Positions 15,377 through 25,500 of a stretch of DNA of 64,000 nt are shown one piece after another. A program made the position numbers and the translations under genes. Source of the stretch: Ignavibacteriales bacterium (lineage in GTDB: Bacteria; Bacteroidota; Ignavibacteria; Ignavibacteriales; Melioribacteraceae); contig JACKAA010000003.1 in assembly GCA_020635275.1 (NCBI GenBank), positions 248,001 to 312,000 on the forward strand, in the 5' to 3' direction. Within the stretch, counting starts at the first letter, position 1. Every line of letters starts with the position of its first letter. The notes under the pieces were generated by a model. That model was not told the DNA's origin. It was given only the letters and a program-made list of their open reading frames with translations, and searched no databases.

Positions 15377-16204
15377 CTAACTTTTTCTTCGTTTAATAAT
15401 GAATTTATTTGATTCTTTTCCAACTTTTCTAGTTTTCAAACCTTTTGCAGGTTGTCCCCATGGAGAAACTGGATGTCCGCCACCGGATGTCTTACCTTCA
15501 CCACCGCCCATTGGATGATCAACCGGGTTCATAGCAACACCTCTAACTTTAGATCTTCTTCCTAACCATCTTGTTCTACCAGCTTTCCCTAAACTTATAT
15601 TCTCATGAGCTGAATTTCCAACAACACCATATGTTGCTTTACAATCAATACTCACTATTCTTACTTCACCGGAAGGCATTTTCAATTGAGCATTTTTTCC
15701 TTCTTTAGCCATCAACTGAATAGCAGTTCCTGCTGATCTACCTAATTGACCGCCTTTACCTGGTTTGAGCTCAACATTGTGAATAAAACTTCCAACCGGT
15801 AAATCTTTTAATTTTAATGCGTTTCCAACTCTTATATCAACACCTTCGCCTGATTTAACAGTGCTACCAACTTCTAATAAATTAGGTGCTAAAATATATC
15901 TTTTTTCACCATCAGCATAATGGAGCAATGCAATTCTAGCTGATCTATTTGGATCATATTCAATTGAGAATACTTTTGCTGGAATACCGTCTTTATCTCT
16001 CTTAAAATCTATTATTCTATATTTTCTTTTATGACCACCACCACGATGCCTGCTGGTAATTCTACCTTTATTATTTCTACCCCCAGATTTTGTCAATGAG
16101 GAAGTCAATGACTTTTCAGGTGTAGTTTTTGTCACCTCATCAAATGAGGAAACAGACATAAATCGGGTTCCTGGTGTATTTGGTTTTAATTTTCTAATTG
16201 CCAT
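15377..16204 (-). CDS. rplB: Large-subunit ribosomal protein L2
   Basis: 275 residues, usual length. L2 is needed for subunit association and lies close to the peptidyl transferase centre. GGRNNKGRITSRHRGGGHKRKYR, GKGGQLGRSAGTAIQLMAKEG and the essential histidine loop MNPVDHPMGGGEGK are all present. Nine bases separate it from rpsS. Confidence 0.98.
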   Translation of the reverse strand: MAIRKLKPNTPGTRFMSVSSFDEVTKTTPEKSLTSSLTKSGGRNNKGRITSRHRGGGHKRKYRIIDFKRDKDGIPAKVFSIEYDPNRSARIALLHYADGEKRYILAPNLLEVGSTVKSGEGVDIRVGNALKLKDLPVGSFIHNVELKPGKGGQLGRSAGTAIQLMAKEGKNAQLKMPSGEVRIVSIDCKATYGVVGNSAHENISLGKAGRTRWLGRRSKVRGVAMNPVDHPMGGGEGKTSGGGHPVSPWGQPAKGLKTRKVGKESNKFIIKRRKS

Positions 16205-16226
16205 TTAATTTTACTCCGATACGAAA

Positions 16227-16520
16227 CTAAACTTCTCCAAACATGTCAATAGTCTGACCTTCTTTTAAGGTAACAATTGCTTTTTTATATGTAGGTGTTT
16301 TACCTTCAAAACGACCTTTTCTTGTAAACTGAGTTTTTGTTTTACCTTTTCTTTTAATAGTATTTACATCTACTACATCAACATTAAATTTTTCTTTTAT
16401 TGCTTTTGCAATTTCTATTTTATTTGCTTTTACATCAACAATAAATCCATACTTACCTTTTGCTTCAGAAAGGTCATTCATCTTTTCGGTTATTAAAGGT
16501 CTAACTAAAACATTTCGCAT
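16227..16520 (-). CDS. rplW: Large-subunit ribosomal protein L23
   Basis: 97 residues. L23 is the main exit-tunnel docking site for trigger factor and SRP. LVRPLITEKMNDLSEAKGKYGFIVDVKANKIEIAKAIKEKFNVDVVDVNTIKRKGK follows the family. Lies between rplD and rplB. Confidence 0.97.
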   Translation of the reverse strand: MRNVLVRPLITEKMNDLSEAKGKYGFIVDVKANKIEIAKAIKEKFNVDVVDVNTIKRKGKTKTQFTRKGRFEGKTPTYKKAIVTLKEGQTIDMFGEV

Positions 16521-16537
16521 TTCTATTTACCACTCAA

Positions 16538-17164
16538 TTAGTTTAATGAATTTGAAATTTTTTCAACAGCGCTTTTTTGAAGCATCAAAATTTGATTATT
16601 AACAATATCATATGTTGAAGCATTTGTTGCTTCTAATACATTTACTTTAGCAACATTTCTGCCAGATTTGTAAACATTTTCTAAATTTTCTGAGGTTAAT
16701 AATAAAATCTTTTTACCCTCAATTTTTAATGATTTCAAAATTTCTACAAATTCTTTTGTCTTAGGATTATCAAAATTAAAATCTTCAACAACAATAATTT
16801 GTTCTGCTTTTGCTTTATGTGATAAAGCTGATTTTCTTGCTAATTTTTTAACTTTTTTATTTAATGATTGTGAATAATCTCGTGGCTTAGGACCAAAAAT
16901 GGTTCCACCGCCAATCCACAATGGAGATCTAGTTGTACCTGCTCTTGCAGTTCCTCTTCCTTTTTGCTTCCAAGGTTTTTTACCACCGCCGCTAACTTCG
17001 TTTCTTTCTTTGGCCTTATGTGTTCCTTGTCTTTTATTAGCTAAGTGAGCTTTAACTGATAAATAAATTACATGATCATTTGGTTCAATACCAAATACAC
17101 TATCTTCCAGTGTTACGGTCTCACCGCTTTTTGAACCATCTATTTTATAAACATCTACTTTCAT
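16538..17164 (-). CDS. rplD: Large-subunit ribosomal protein L4
   Basis: 208 residues. L4 lines the exit tunnel and in E. coli also represses the S10 operon. The tunnel loop is clear: KAHLANKRQGTHKAKERNEVSGGGKKPWKQKGRGTARAGTTRSPLWIGGGTIFGPKPRDYSQ. Whether it regulates this operon is not visible; no E. coli-type S10 leader was recognised. Located between rplC and rplW. Confidence 0.97.
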   Translation of the reverse strand: MKVDVYKIDGSKSGETVTLEDSVFGIEPNDHVIYLSVKAHLANKRQGTHKAKERNEVSGGGKKPWKQKGRGTARAGTTRSPLWIGGGTIFGPKPRDYSQSLNKKVKKLARKSALSHKAKAEQIIVVEDFNFDNPKTKEFVEILKSLKIEGKKILLLTSENLENVYKSGRNVAKVNVLEATNASTYDIVNNQILMLQKSAVEKISNSLN

Positions 17165-17175
17165 CTTTATACCAA

Positions 17176-17799
17176 TTACTTATTAATTTCGATTATGGAA
17201 TTTATTGATCCCGGAACAGCTCCTTTAACTAAAATCAAATTTTTATCGGGAATAATTTGTACAATTTTTAAATTTTTAACACTTGTTTTTTGATTTCCAG
17301 TTCTACCTGCCATCCTTGTTCCTTTAAACACTCTTGAAGGATAAGAACTTTGTCCAATAGAACCCGGTGCACGTAAACGATCGCTTTGACCATGAGTAGT
17401 GCCGCCAACACCACCAAAACCATGGCGTCTCATTACACCTTGAAAACCTTTACCTTTACTGACACCTGTAACAACAACTTTTTCACCCACTGCAAATACA
17501 TCAACACCTAATTGGTCACCAACATTAATTTCATCTAGATTAGAAAAGTTTTTAAATTCTTTTAGTAATCCGGTTGGTTTTAAGTTAGCCTTTTTAAAAA
17601 ATTCTTTTTGGCTTCTATTCAAATTTTTCTCTTTTTTCTCACCAAAACCAACTTGTATTGATTTATATCCATCTTTTTCAACAGTCTTTTTCGCATAAAC
17701 TGTGCAAGGACCAACTTCTAATACTGTTACTGGAATTGAATTTCCATCTTCAGTAAATATATTTGTCATCCCAATTTTTTTACCTAAAAGCCCAGGCAT
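17176..17799 (-). CDS. rplC: Large-subunit ribosomal protein L3
   Basis: 207 residues. L3 initiates 50S assembly and extends a loop toward the peptidyl transferase centre. MPGLLGKKIGMTNIF, VTGVSKGKGFQGVMRRHGFGG, THGQSDRLRAPGSIGQSSYPSRVFKGTRMAGRTG is characteristic and includes the glutamine-containing loop methylated by PrmB in other bacteria. Follows rpsJ by 10 bases. Confidence 0.97.
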   Translation of the reverse strand: MPGLLGKKIGMTNIFTEDGNSIPVTVLEVGPCTVYAKKTVEKDGYKSIQVGFGEKKEKNLNRSQKEFFKKANLKPTGLLKEFKNFSNLDEINVGDQLGVDVFAVGEKVVVTGVSKGKGFQGVMRRHGFGGVGGTTHGQSDRLRAPGSIGQSSYPSRVFKGTRMAGRTGNQKTSVKNLKIVQIIPDKNLILVKGAVPGSINSIIEINK

Positions 17800-17809
17800 A
17801 ATAAAACCT

Positions 17810-18118
17810 CTATAACTTAATCTCTATATCTACACCCGCCGGAATATCTAATTTACTTAATGAATCGACGGTTTTGTTATTTGAATTATGAATATCTATT
17901 ATTCTTTTATGTGATCTAATTTCAAATTGTTCTCTTGACTTTTTATCAACATGCGGAGATTTAAGAACAGTATAAATAGTTCTGTTGGTTGGTAACGGTA
18001 TTGGTCCAGAAACAACCGCACCGGTACTTTTTACTGTCTTAATTATTTTATCAGTTGATTTATCAATCAAAATATGATCGTATGATTTTAATCTTATTCT
18101 TATCTTTTGACCAGGCAC
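17810..18118 (-). CDS. rpsJ: Small-subunit ribosomal protein S10 (NusE)
   Basis: 102 residues from a GTG at 18116-18118: (M)PGQKIRIRLKSYDHILID, then GPIPLPTNRTIYTVLKSPHVDKKSREQFE. GGAG lies five bases before the GTG. The frame is open further upstream to an ATG near 18169, but that would add an unrelated N-terminus and would include the intergenic hairpin, so the GTG is chosen. S10 works in the ribosome head and in NusB-dependent antitermination. First gene of the S10 set, directly downstream of tuf. Confidence 0.96.
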   Translation of the reverse strand: MPGQKIRIRLKSYDHILIDKSTDKIIKTVKSTGAVVSGPIPLPTNRTIYTVLKSPHVDKKSREQFEIRSHKRIIDIHNSNNKTVDSLSKLDIPAGVDIEIKL

Positions 18119-18140
18119 TTTATCTCCGTTTTTTAATTCT

Positions 18141-18164
18141 GCTTGGGAAAATAAATTCCCAAGC
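18141..18164 (-). promoter_or_regulatory. Hairpin between tuf and rpsJ
   Basis: A perfect nine-base inverted repeat GCTTGGGAA / TTCCCAAGC around a six-base AT loop, 16 bases after the tuf stop and 23 before the rpsJ GTG. No T-tract follows in either direction, so it does not look like an intrinsic terminator. It may be an RNA processing, stability or translational control element; this is inference. Confidence 0.6.
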
Positions 18165-18179
18165 AACAATCAAATAATG

Positions 18180-19388
18180 TTATTCATGAATTTTTGTTAC
18201 TACACCAGCACCAACAGTTCTGCCACCTTCACGTATAGCAAACCTTAAACCTTCATCCATTGCAATTTCAGTAATCAATTCAACTTTTAATTTTACATTA
18301 TCACCAGGCATAACCATTTCGGTACCTTCAGGTAATGTTGCTACACCAGTCACGTCAGTTGTTCTAAAATAGAATTGTGGTCTGTATCCATTAAAGAATG
18401 GTGTATGTCTACCACCTTCATCTTTTGACAAGATGTAAACTTCACCTTCAAAAACTTTATGAGGAGTAATACTACCAGGTTTAGCTAATACCATCCCTCT
18501 TTGAATTTCATTTTTATCAATACCTCTCATTAAGATACCAGCATTATCACCAGCCATTGCAGCATCTAATTCTTTTCTAAACATTTCAATACCAGTTATA
18601 ACTGTTTTCTTGTGAATGCCTAATCCAATCAATTCAACTTCTTCACCTAATTTTACTTGGCCACGTTCAACTCTACCAGTAGCAACTGTACCACGACCTG
18701 TAATTGAAAAAACATCTTCAACTGGCATAATAAATGGTTTATCCGATTCACGTTCAGGTATTGGAACATAAGTATCAACTGCATCCATAAGTTCCCAAAT
18801 ACTATTCATTCTTTCATCTTCTACAGGAACATCATCTGAACTTGAAGCTTCTAATGCTTGAAGTGCAGACCCTTTAATTATTGGAATATCATCACCAGGG
18901 AATTCATATTCTGTCAATAATTCTCTAAGTTCCATTTCAACTAAATCTAACAATTCAGGATCATCAACCATATCAACTTTATTCATATAAACAACTATTT
19001 TTGGCACACCCACCTGACGAGCTAAGAGAATATGTTCTCTCGTTTGAGGCATTGGACCATCAGTAGCAGCAACAACAAGAATTGCACCATCCATTTGAGC
19101 AGCACCAGTAATCATATTCTTAACATAATCAGCGTGACCAGGACAATCAACGTGAGCATAATGTCTGTTTGCTGTTGAATATTCTACGTGAGCTGTAGCA
19201 ATTGTAATACCACGTTCTCTTTCTTCAGGTGCATTATCAATACTATCAAATGTTCTTTTTGCTGACAAACCTTTTTTTGATAACGCCATTGTTATAGCAG
19301 CTGTAAGAGTCGTTTTACCATGATCAACGTGTCCGATAGTACCTATATTAACGTGTGGCTTACTCCTATCAAATTTTTCTTTTGCCAT
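18180..19388 (-). CDS. tuf: Elongation factor Tu
   Basis: 402 residues. EF-Tu delivers aminoacyl-tRNA to the ribosome as a GTP complex. Motifs: P-loop GHVDHGKT (19-26), switch I ERERGITI, DCPGHADY, MNKVD, SALQALE, and the conserved C-terminal RTVGAGVVTKI. It is slightly longer than the common 394-400 because of an insert around SSSDDVPVEDERMNS at the end of the G domain. It lies between fusA and rpsJ; only this copy is visible, none at the tRNA cluster near secE. Confidence 0.98.
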   Translation of the reverse strand: MAKEKFDRSKPHVNIGTIGHVDHGKTTLTAAITMALSKKGLSAKRTFDSIDNAPEERERGITIATAHVEYSTANRHYAHVDCPGHADYVKNMITGAAQMDGAILVVAATDGPMPQTREHILLARQVGVPKIVVYMNKVDMVDDPELLDLVEMELRELLTEYEFPGDDIPIIKGSALQALEASSSDDVPVEDERMNSIWELMDAVDTYVPIPERESDKPFIMPVEDVFSITGRGTVATGRVERGQVKLGEEVELIGLGIHKKTVITGIEMFRKELDAAMAGDNAGILMRGIDKNEIQRGMVLAKPGSITPHKVFEGEVYILSKDEGGRHTPFFNGYRPQFYFRTTDVTGVATLPEGTEMVMPGDNVKLKVELITEIAMDEGLRFAIREGGRTVGAGVVTKIHE

Positions 19389-19427
19389 TAGTTCTCTCCT
19401 TGTTGTTTTCTCTTTACTAAATTTATA

Positions 19428-21524
19428 TTAAACTGATGTTTTATTAGTTTGTGTTTTTTCTATAATTTCATCTGTAACAGATTTTGGTACTTGAGTATAT
19501 CTTGCAAATTGCATAGAATAAATTGCTCTTCCCTGAGTCATAGATCTAATAGTTGTAGCATAACCAAACATTTCAGCTAACGGCACAGTTGCCTTTATAA
19601 CTTGAGCATCTCTTCTTGCATTAAATCCTTCAATTTTACCGCGTCTTGAGTTTAAATCTCCCATTACATCCCCCAAATATTCTTCCGGAGTTGTAACTTC
19701 AACATCCATAAGTGGTTCTAAAATAATAGGATTTGCTTTCTTTGCTCCAGCTCTAAAAGCCATCGATCCAGCAACTTTAAAGGAAATTTCATCAGAATCA
19801 ACATCATGATACGAACCATCAAACAACTTCACTTTAACATCCACTACTTGATAACCGGCCAAAACACCGTTCCTCATTGATTCCTGAACTCCATTAGATA
19901 CTGGAGTTATATATTCTTTAGGAACAACGCCGCCAACAATTGCGTTTTCAAATTCATAACCTTTACCTGGCTCATTTGGAGAAATCTCTAACCAAACGTG
20001 ACCATATTTACCACGACCACCACTTTGTTTAACAAATTTACCTTCAATTTGAACAGATTCAGTAATGGTTTCTCTATAAGCAACTTGCGGTTTACCAACA
20101 TTAGCATCTACCTTAAATTCACGTTTCATTCTATCAACTAAAATCTCAAGATGTAATTCACCCATTCCGCTAATTAATGTTTGATTTGTCTCGTCATCAA
20201 CTTTAACTTTAAAAGTTGGATCTTCATCTGATAATTTCTGTAATGCTTCAGATAATTTATCTTGATCAGCTTTTGTTTTTGGTTCAATAGCAATTTGAAT
20301 TACAGGTTCTGGGAATGCCATTTTTTCAAGTATAATTGCATCTTCTTCGGTGCAAAGTGTATCACCAGTTCTTGTATTTTTTAGTCCAACAATTGCAGCA
20401 ATATCACCAGCTCTTATTTCATCCATATCTTCACGATGATTTGCATGCATCTCTAAAATTCTTCCTACTCTTTCTTTTTTATCAGAAACAGAGTTGTAAA
20501 CATAGGATCCAGCTTTAAGAGAACCTGAATACACTCTAACAAATGCTAATTTGCCAACATAAGGATCTGTCATTATCTTAAATGCTAAAGCAGTAAATTT
20601 CTCTTTTTCATCAACTTTTCTTACAACACGATCATCTTTATGAATATGATGTGCTACAATTTCTTTAGTATCAAGTGGAGAAGGTAATACTTCAACCACG
20701 GTATCTAATAATTTTTGAACTCCTTTATTCTTAAATGATGATCCACATAATACTGGAACAATCTTAAGTTCATTTGTTGCTTTACGCAAAACTGCTTTTA
20801 TTTCAGATTCAGATATTTCCTGACCTTCCAAATATTTTTCCAACAAAGTATCATCAACATCTGACACAGCTTCTAACATTAAAGTTCTATATTTATTAGC
20901 AACCGGCATAAGATCAGCTGGGATTTCAATATCTTCAAAGGTAGCACCCAATGAATCTTCATGGTACATTCTAGCTGTCATAGTCATTAAGTCGATAACA
21001 CCAGCAAACATATCTCCTTCACCTACAGGTAAAGTAATTGGAACTGCATTTGCACCAAGTCTTTCTTTCATCATGTCAACGGCATGATAAAAATCAGCTC
21101 CAACACGATCCATTTTATTTACAAACGCCAATCTTGGAACTTTATATTTATCAGCTTGACGCCAAACAGTTTCAGATTGAGGCTCAACTCCCCCAACAGC
21201 ACAGAATAAAGCAATAGCACCATCTAAAACTCTTAAGGATCTTTCAACCTCAACTGTAAAATCCACGTGTCCTGGAGTGTCAATTATATTAATTTGATGT
21301 CCTTTCCATTCAGCAGTTGTAGCTGCACTTGTAATGGTAATTCCTCTTTCTTTCTCCTGTTCCATCCAGTCCATTGTGGCAGCACCATCATGAACCTCAC
21401 CCAACTTATGCACTCTACCAGTATAGTATAGAATTCTTTCCGTTGTGGTAGTCTTACCAGCATCAATATGGGCCATTATGCCAATATTTCTAACTTTCGA
21501 TATTTCAAATCTTTTCTTAGGCAT
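19428..21524 (-). CDS. fusA: Elongation factor G
   Basis: 698 residues, normal size. EF-G is the GTPase that drives translocation and helps ribosome recycling. P-loop AHIDAGKT (18-25), ERGITITSAA, DTPGHVDF, NKMDR, then domains II to V with GMGELHLEILVDRMKREF and RAGAKKANPIILEPLMDVEV. Str-operon position between rpsG and tuf. Confidence 0.98.
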   Translation of the reverse strand: MPKKRFEISKVRNIGIMAHIDAGKTTTTERILYYTGRVHKLGEVHDGAATMDWMEQEKERGITITSAATTAEWKGHQINIIDTPGHVDFTVEVERSLRVLDGAIALFCAVGGVEPQSETVWRQADKYKVPRLAFVNKMDRVGADFYHAVDMMKERLGANAVPITLPVGEGDMFAGVIDLMTMTARMYHEDSLGATFEDIEIPADLMPVANKYRTLMLEAVSDVDDTLLEKYLEGQEISESEIKAVLRKATNELKIVPVLCGSSFKNKGVQKLLDTVVEVLPSPLDTKEIVAHHIHKDDRVVRKVDEKEKFTALAFKIMTDPYVGKLAFVRVYSGSLKAGSYVYNSVSDKKERVGRILEMHANHREDMDEIRAGDIAAIVGLKNTRTGDTLCTEEDAIILEKMAFPEPVIQIAIEPKTKADQDKLSEALQKLSDEDPTFKVKVDDETNQTLISGMGELHLEILVDRMKREFKVDANVGKPQVAYRETITESVQIEGKFVKQSGGRGKYGHVWLEISPNEPGKGYEFENAIVGGVVPKEYITPVSNGVQESMRNGVLAGYQVVDVKVKLFDGSYHDVDSDEISFKVAGSMAFRAGAKKANPIILEPLMDVEVTTPEEYLGDVMGDLNSRRGKIEGFNARRDAQVIKATVPLAEMFGYATTIRSMTQGRAIYSMQFARYTQVPKSVTDEIIEKTQTNKTSV

Positions 21525-21541
21525 TTATTTAATTTCTTTCC

Positions 21542-22009
21542 TTACCATTTAAAGTGTGCAAAAGCTTTATTTGCTTCTGCCATTCTGTGAACATCATCTT
21601 TTTTCTTAACTGAAGATCCTTCGCCATTTGCTGCTGCCATTAATTCAGCTGCTAATCGTAGTGTCATCGTTTTATCTTTTCTATCTCTAGAATAATTTCT
21701 TAACCATCTAAAAGCGAGGGCAATTCTTCTTTCAGCTCTAACTTCCATTGGAACTTGATAAGTAGCACCACCAACTCTTCTACTTCTTACTTCAACATAA
21801 GGTTGAACATTACTAACAGCTTTTTTGAATACTTCTAAAGCAGGCTTTTTTGTTTTTTGTTCTAACAAATCAAGACTACTATAAACAAGTTTTCTTGCCG
21901 TTGTTTTCTTACCGTCCCACATCATATAGTTGATGAATTTAGCAACTAATACATCATTATACTTTGGATCCGGTTTAATAAATCTTTTTTCAGCTCGTCT
22001 TTTTCTCAT
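21542..22009 (-). CDS. rpsG: Small-subunit ribosomal protein S7
   Basis: 155 residues. S7 nucleates assembly of the 30S head and in E. coli represses the str operon. MRKRRAEKRFIKPDPKYNDVLVAKFINYMMWDGKKTTARKL, VEVRSRRVGGATYQVPMEVR and LAAELMAAANGEGSSVKKKDDVHRMAEANKAFAHFKW are typical. Five bases separate it from rpsL. Confidence 0.98.
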   Translation of the reverse strand: MRKRRAEKRFIKPDPKYNDVLVAKFINYMMWDGKKTTARKLVYSSLDLLEQKTKKPALEVFKKAVSNVQPYVEVRSRRVGGATYQVPMEVRAERRIALAFRWLRNYSRDRKDKTMTLRLAAELMAAANGEGSSVKKKDDVHRMAEANKAFAHFKW

Positions 22010-22014
22010 AACAA

Positions 22015-22392
22015 TTATTTTGCTTTTGGTTTTTTAGTGCCGTATTTAGATCTTCCTTTTTTTCTTTCATCAACACCGCTGGTATCTAGAGCGCCTCTAA
22101 TTATATGATATCTAACACCAGGTAAATCTTTAATTCTTCCACCTCTTATTAGAACTATAGAGTGTTCCTGTAAATTATGACCTTCACCAGGAATATATGC
22201 TGTTACTTCATTACCATTAGTTAACCTAACCCTTGCAACTTTCCTCAAAGCTGAATTAGGTTTTTTAGGAGTTGTTGTATAAACTCTTGTACAAACTCCT
22301 CGTTTCTGAGGACAAGCATTTAACGCCGGAGCCTTATTTTTAGCTACGATCTGCTTTCTTCCTTTTCTAACCAACTGACTTATTGTTGGCAC
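22015..22392 (-). CDS. rpsL: Small-subunit ribosomal protein S12
   Basis: 125 residues. S12 tunes decoding accuracy and is the streptomycin-resistance locus. MPTISQLVRKGRKQ, CPQKRGVCTRVYTTTPKKPNSALRKVARVRL, with the Lys of TPKKPNS present, and GGRIKDLPGVRYHIIRGALD. The start is GTG at 22390-22392 with a strong GGAGG six bases upstream. It begins a new transcription unit after the rpoC terminator; the promoter should lie in 22393-22448 but no confident box could be picked. Confidence 0.98.
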   Translation of the reverse strand: MPTISQLVRKGRKQIVAKNKAPALNACPQKRGVCTRVYTTTPKKPNSALRKVARVRLTNGNEVTAYIPGEGHNLQEHSIVLIRGGRIKDLPGVRYHIIRGALDTSGVDERKKGRSKYGTKKPKAK

Positions 22393-22439
22393 GTATTTCC
22401 TCCATTAAATTTGGCACTTATAAAAAATTCAGACTCAAA

Positions 22440-22473
22440 ATATAAAAATATCCCTTGTTATTAGCAAGGGATA
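22440..22473 (-). terminator. Intrinsic terminator after rpoC
   Basis: In the direction of rpoC transcription TATCCCTTG pairs with CAAGGGATA around a seven-base loop (22449-22473) and is followed by TTTTTATATTTT. It lies 33 bases past the rpoC stop and divides the rplKAJL-rpoBC unit from the str operon. Confidence 0.88.
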
Positions 22474-22505
22474 CTATTTTTTTTTATAAAGATTTTGGAT
22501 TATAA

Positions 22506-25500
22506 TTATGCTTCGACAGCTTCAGAAACCTCTTTTTCTTCTTCAGTTTCAACTGCTTTTTCTTCCTCTGTTAAAATTATCTCTTTATACTTTTTAAGAC
22601 CAGTTCCAGCAGGAATAATATGCCCCATAATTACATTCTCTTTAAGGCCTAGAAGAGTATCAACTTTTGCTGAAATTGATGCATTTGTCAATACTTTTGT
22701 AGTTTCTTGGAATGAAGCAGCAGATAAGAAACTTTCTGTTGAAAGTGCTGCTTGTGTTATACCTAAAAGTACATTTCCAAAAGTAGCTGGATCCGCATCT
22801 TTTACTTTAATTTTATCTAATCCTTTTCTTGTTAATTCAGCATTAATTTCTCTTACTTGAGCTTTTGTTAACAAATCACCAACCATCAATTCAGAACCAC
22901 CAATATCTTCAACTACTACTTTTGATTTTATATCTTCATTCTCTTCAATAAATTTACTTCTATTAACTAAATCTTCCTCTATAAATGATGTATCACCAGA
23001 GGAAACAACTTGTAATTTTTGAAGCATTTGTTTTACAATTACTTCTATATGTTTATCATTAATTTTTACACCTTGCAAACGATAAACGTCTTGAATTTCA
23101 TTTACTAAATATTCTTGAACCGCATTAGTTCCCTTAATTTTAAGAATATCGTGAGGATCAATAGGTCCATCTGTAATTTTTTCACCAGCAGGTATTTCAT
23201 CACCTTCTTGAACCAAAATGTGTTTTCCATAAGAAACATTATAAACATGTTGAGAAACACCATCTAATGATTCAACAATAATTTCCCTTGAACCTTTTTT
23301 TCTTGCTCCAAATTTCACAATTCCTTCAATTTCAGATACTACTGCTGGATCATGAGGACTTCTTGCTTCAAAAAGTTCAGTAACTCTAGGTAAACCACCT
23401 GTAATATCTCTTGATTTTGAAGTTGATTTAGAAATTTTAGCCAGAACAGTACCTGCTTCAATTTTTTCAGCTTCATCAACAGCTAAATATGCATTTGTTG
23501 GTAAGTTGAATACTTTTTCATTACCAGCTTCATCAAAAACTCTAATACTAGGTGTTAAGTTTTTATCTTTTGATTCAATAACAACTTTTTGTACGTGACC
23601 GGTTTGCTCATCAGCAACTTGCTGAATAGTTAAATTATCCACAAAATCAATAAATTCAACTCTACCTGGAATATCTGTAATGATAACAGCATTATAAGGG
23701 TCATGATTATATAATGCAGTTTTTCTTTTTATTACTTGACCATCATTTACTAATAATTCAGCACCATAAGGTATATCATATTTTTTAATTTGACGGTTAT
23801 CATCATCATATATTCCAATTGATCCGCGTCTTCCAGTTACAACTTTAACAATTCCTCTGAAATCTTCTTTTTCAACATAATTAATTCTTTCAAATTGAAC
23901 TTTACCATCAATTGATGATTCAACTTGAGATTGACTTGCAATTCTTGAAGATGTACCACCAAGGTGGAATGTTCTAAGAGTTAACTGAGTTCCCGGTTCA
24001 CCAATTGATTGAGCTGCAACAATACCTACGGCTTCACCTATATCAGCTAAATTACCAGTGGTTAAGTTTCTACCGTAACATTTTGCACAAACACCATGTT
24101 TAGATTCACAAGTTAAAACTGTTCTAATATAAACTGAATCAATATTTGCTTCATCAATTTGTTCGGCAACTTCTTCCGAAATTAATTCACCGGCTTCAAC
24201 AATCAAATCATCAGTTTTTGGATCGTAAATATCTTCCTGAGTTGTGCGACCAATAATTCTTTCTGCAAGCGGTTCTCTTTCTAATTCGACATCTTTTAAT
24301 GCTGAAACATAAACACCTCTAATTGTTCCACAGTCAACTTCTGAAATAATAACATCTTGAGCAACGTCGCACAATCTTCTAGTAAGATAACCAGCATCTG
24401 CAGTTTTTAATGCAGTATCGGCCAAACCTTTTCTAGCACCGTGTGTAGAAATAAAATACTCTAATACTGAAAGACCTTCTTTGAAGTTTGCAACAATTGG
24501 GTTTTCAATAATTTCGCCAGATTGACCTGATAAACTTTTTTGAGGTTTCATCATCAATCCACGCATACCAGCTAACTGTCTAACCTGTTCTTGAGATCCT
24601 CTAGCACCAGAGTCAACCATCATGTGTAGGGAATTAAATCCATGCTGATCAACTTTAATTTTTTCAATTAAGGATTTACTAACATCATTTGTTGTATGTG
24701 TCCAAACGTCAATAATCTTATTATATCTTTCAGCATCAGTAATTAAACCTTGTTCATGTTCTTCTAAAATTGCTGATACTTTTTTATTTGAATCTTCGAT
24801 CAATTGTTTCTTTTCTTCAGGTACAATCATATCACTAAAACTAATTGAAATACCAGCTTTAGTAGCATATTTATATCCTAACATTTTCAAATCATCAAGG
24901 AATTTAGCAGTAACTTCATTGCCAAGTCTAATAAACATCTTGTAAATAAAGCCGCTAAATACTTTCTTTATTAATAATTCATTAAAGAATCCCATTTCAT
25001 CAGGAACAATTTGATTAAAGATAACTCTTCCAACAGTAGTTTCAATAAATTTACCATCATATCTAAATTTAATTTTTGCATGCAAATCAACTTCTTTAGA
25101 ATTATAAGCTATAATAACTTCTTTTGCATCACTAAAAATTAAACCTTCACCTTTTGCTCCTGTGAGTACTTTTGTTAAATAGTAGCAACCAAGCACAATA
25201 TCTTGTGTTGGGACAACAATTGGGCTACCATTTTGTGGTGAAAGAATATTATGACTTGAAAGCATTAAAACTGATGCCTCAAGTTGTGCTTCATATGAAA
25301 GCGGCACGTGAACAGCCATTTGGTCACCGTCAAAGTCAGCATTAAATGCAGTACAAACCATTGGATGCAACTGAATAGCTTTGCTATCAATTAATTTTGG
25401 TTGAAATGCCTGAATTCCCAATCTATGCAAGGTTGGAGCTCGGTTTAATAATACGGGATGGCCTACAATAAGTTTTTCAAGAATATCCCAAACAATTGGT

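Noticed and set aside
18119..18169. Longer N-terminus for S10 from an upstream ATG
   Set aside because: The extra residues come from the intergenic hairpin; GTG with GGAG upstream gives the standard length.
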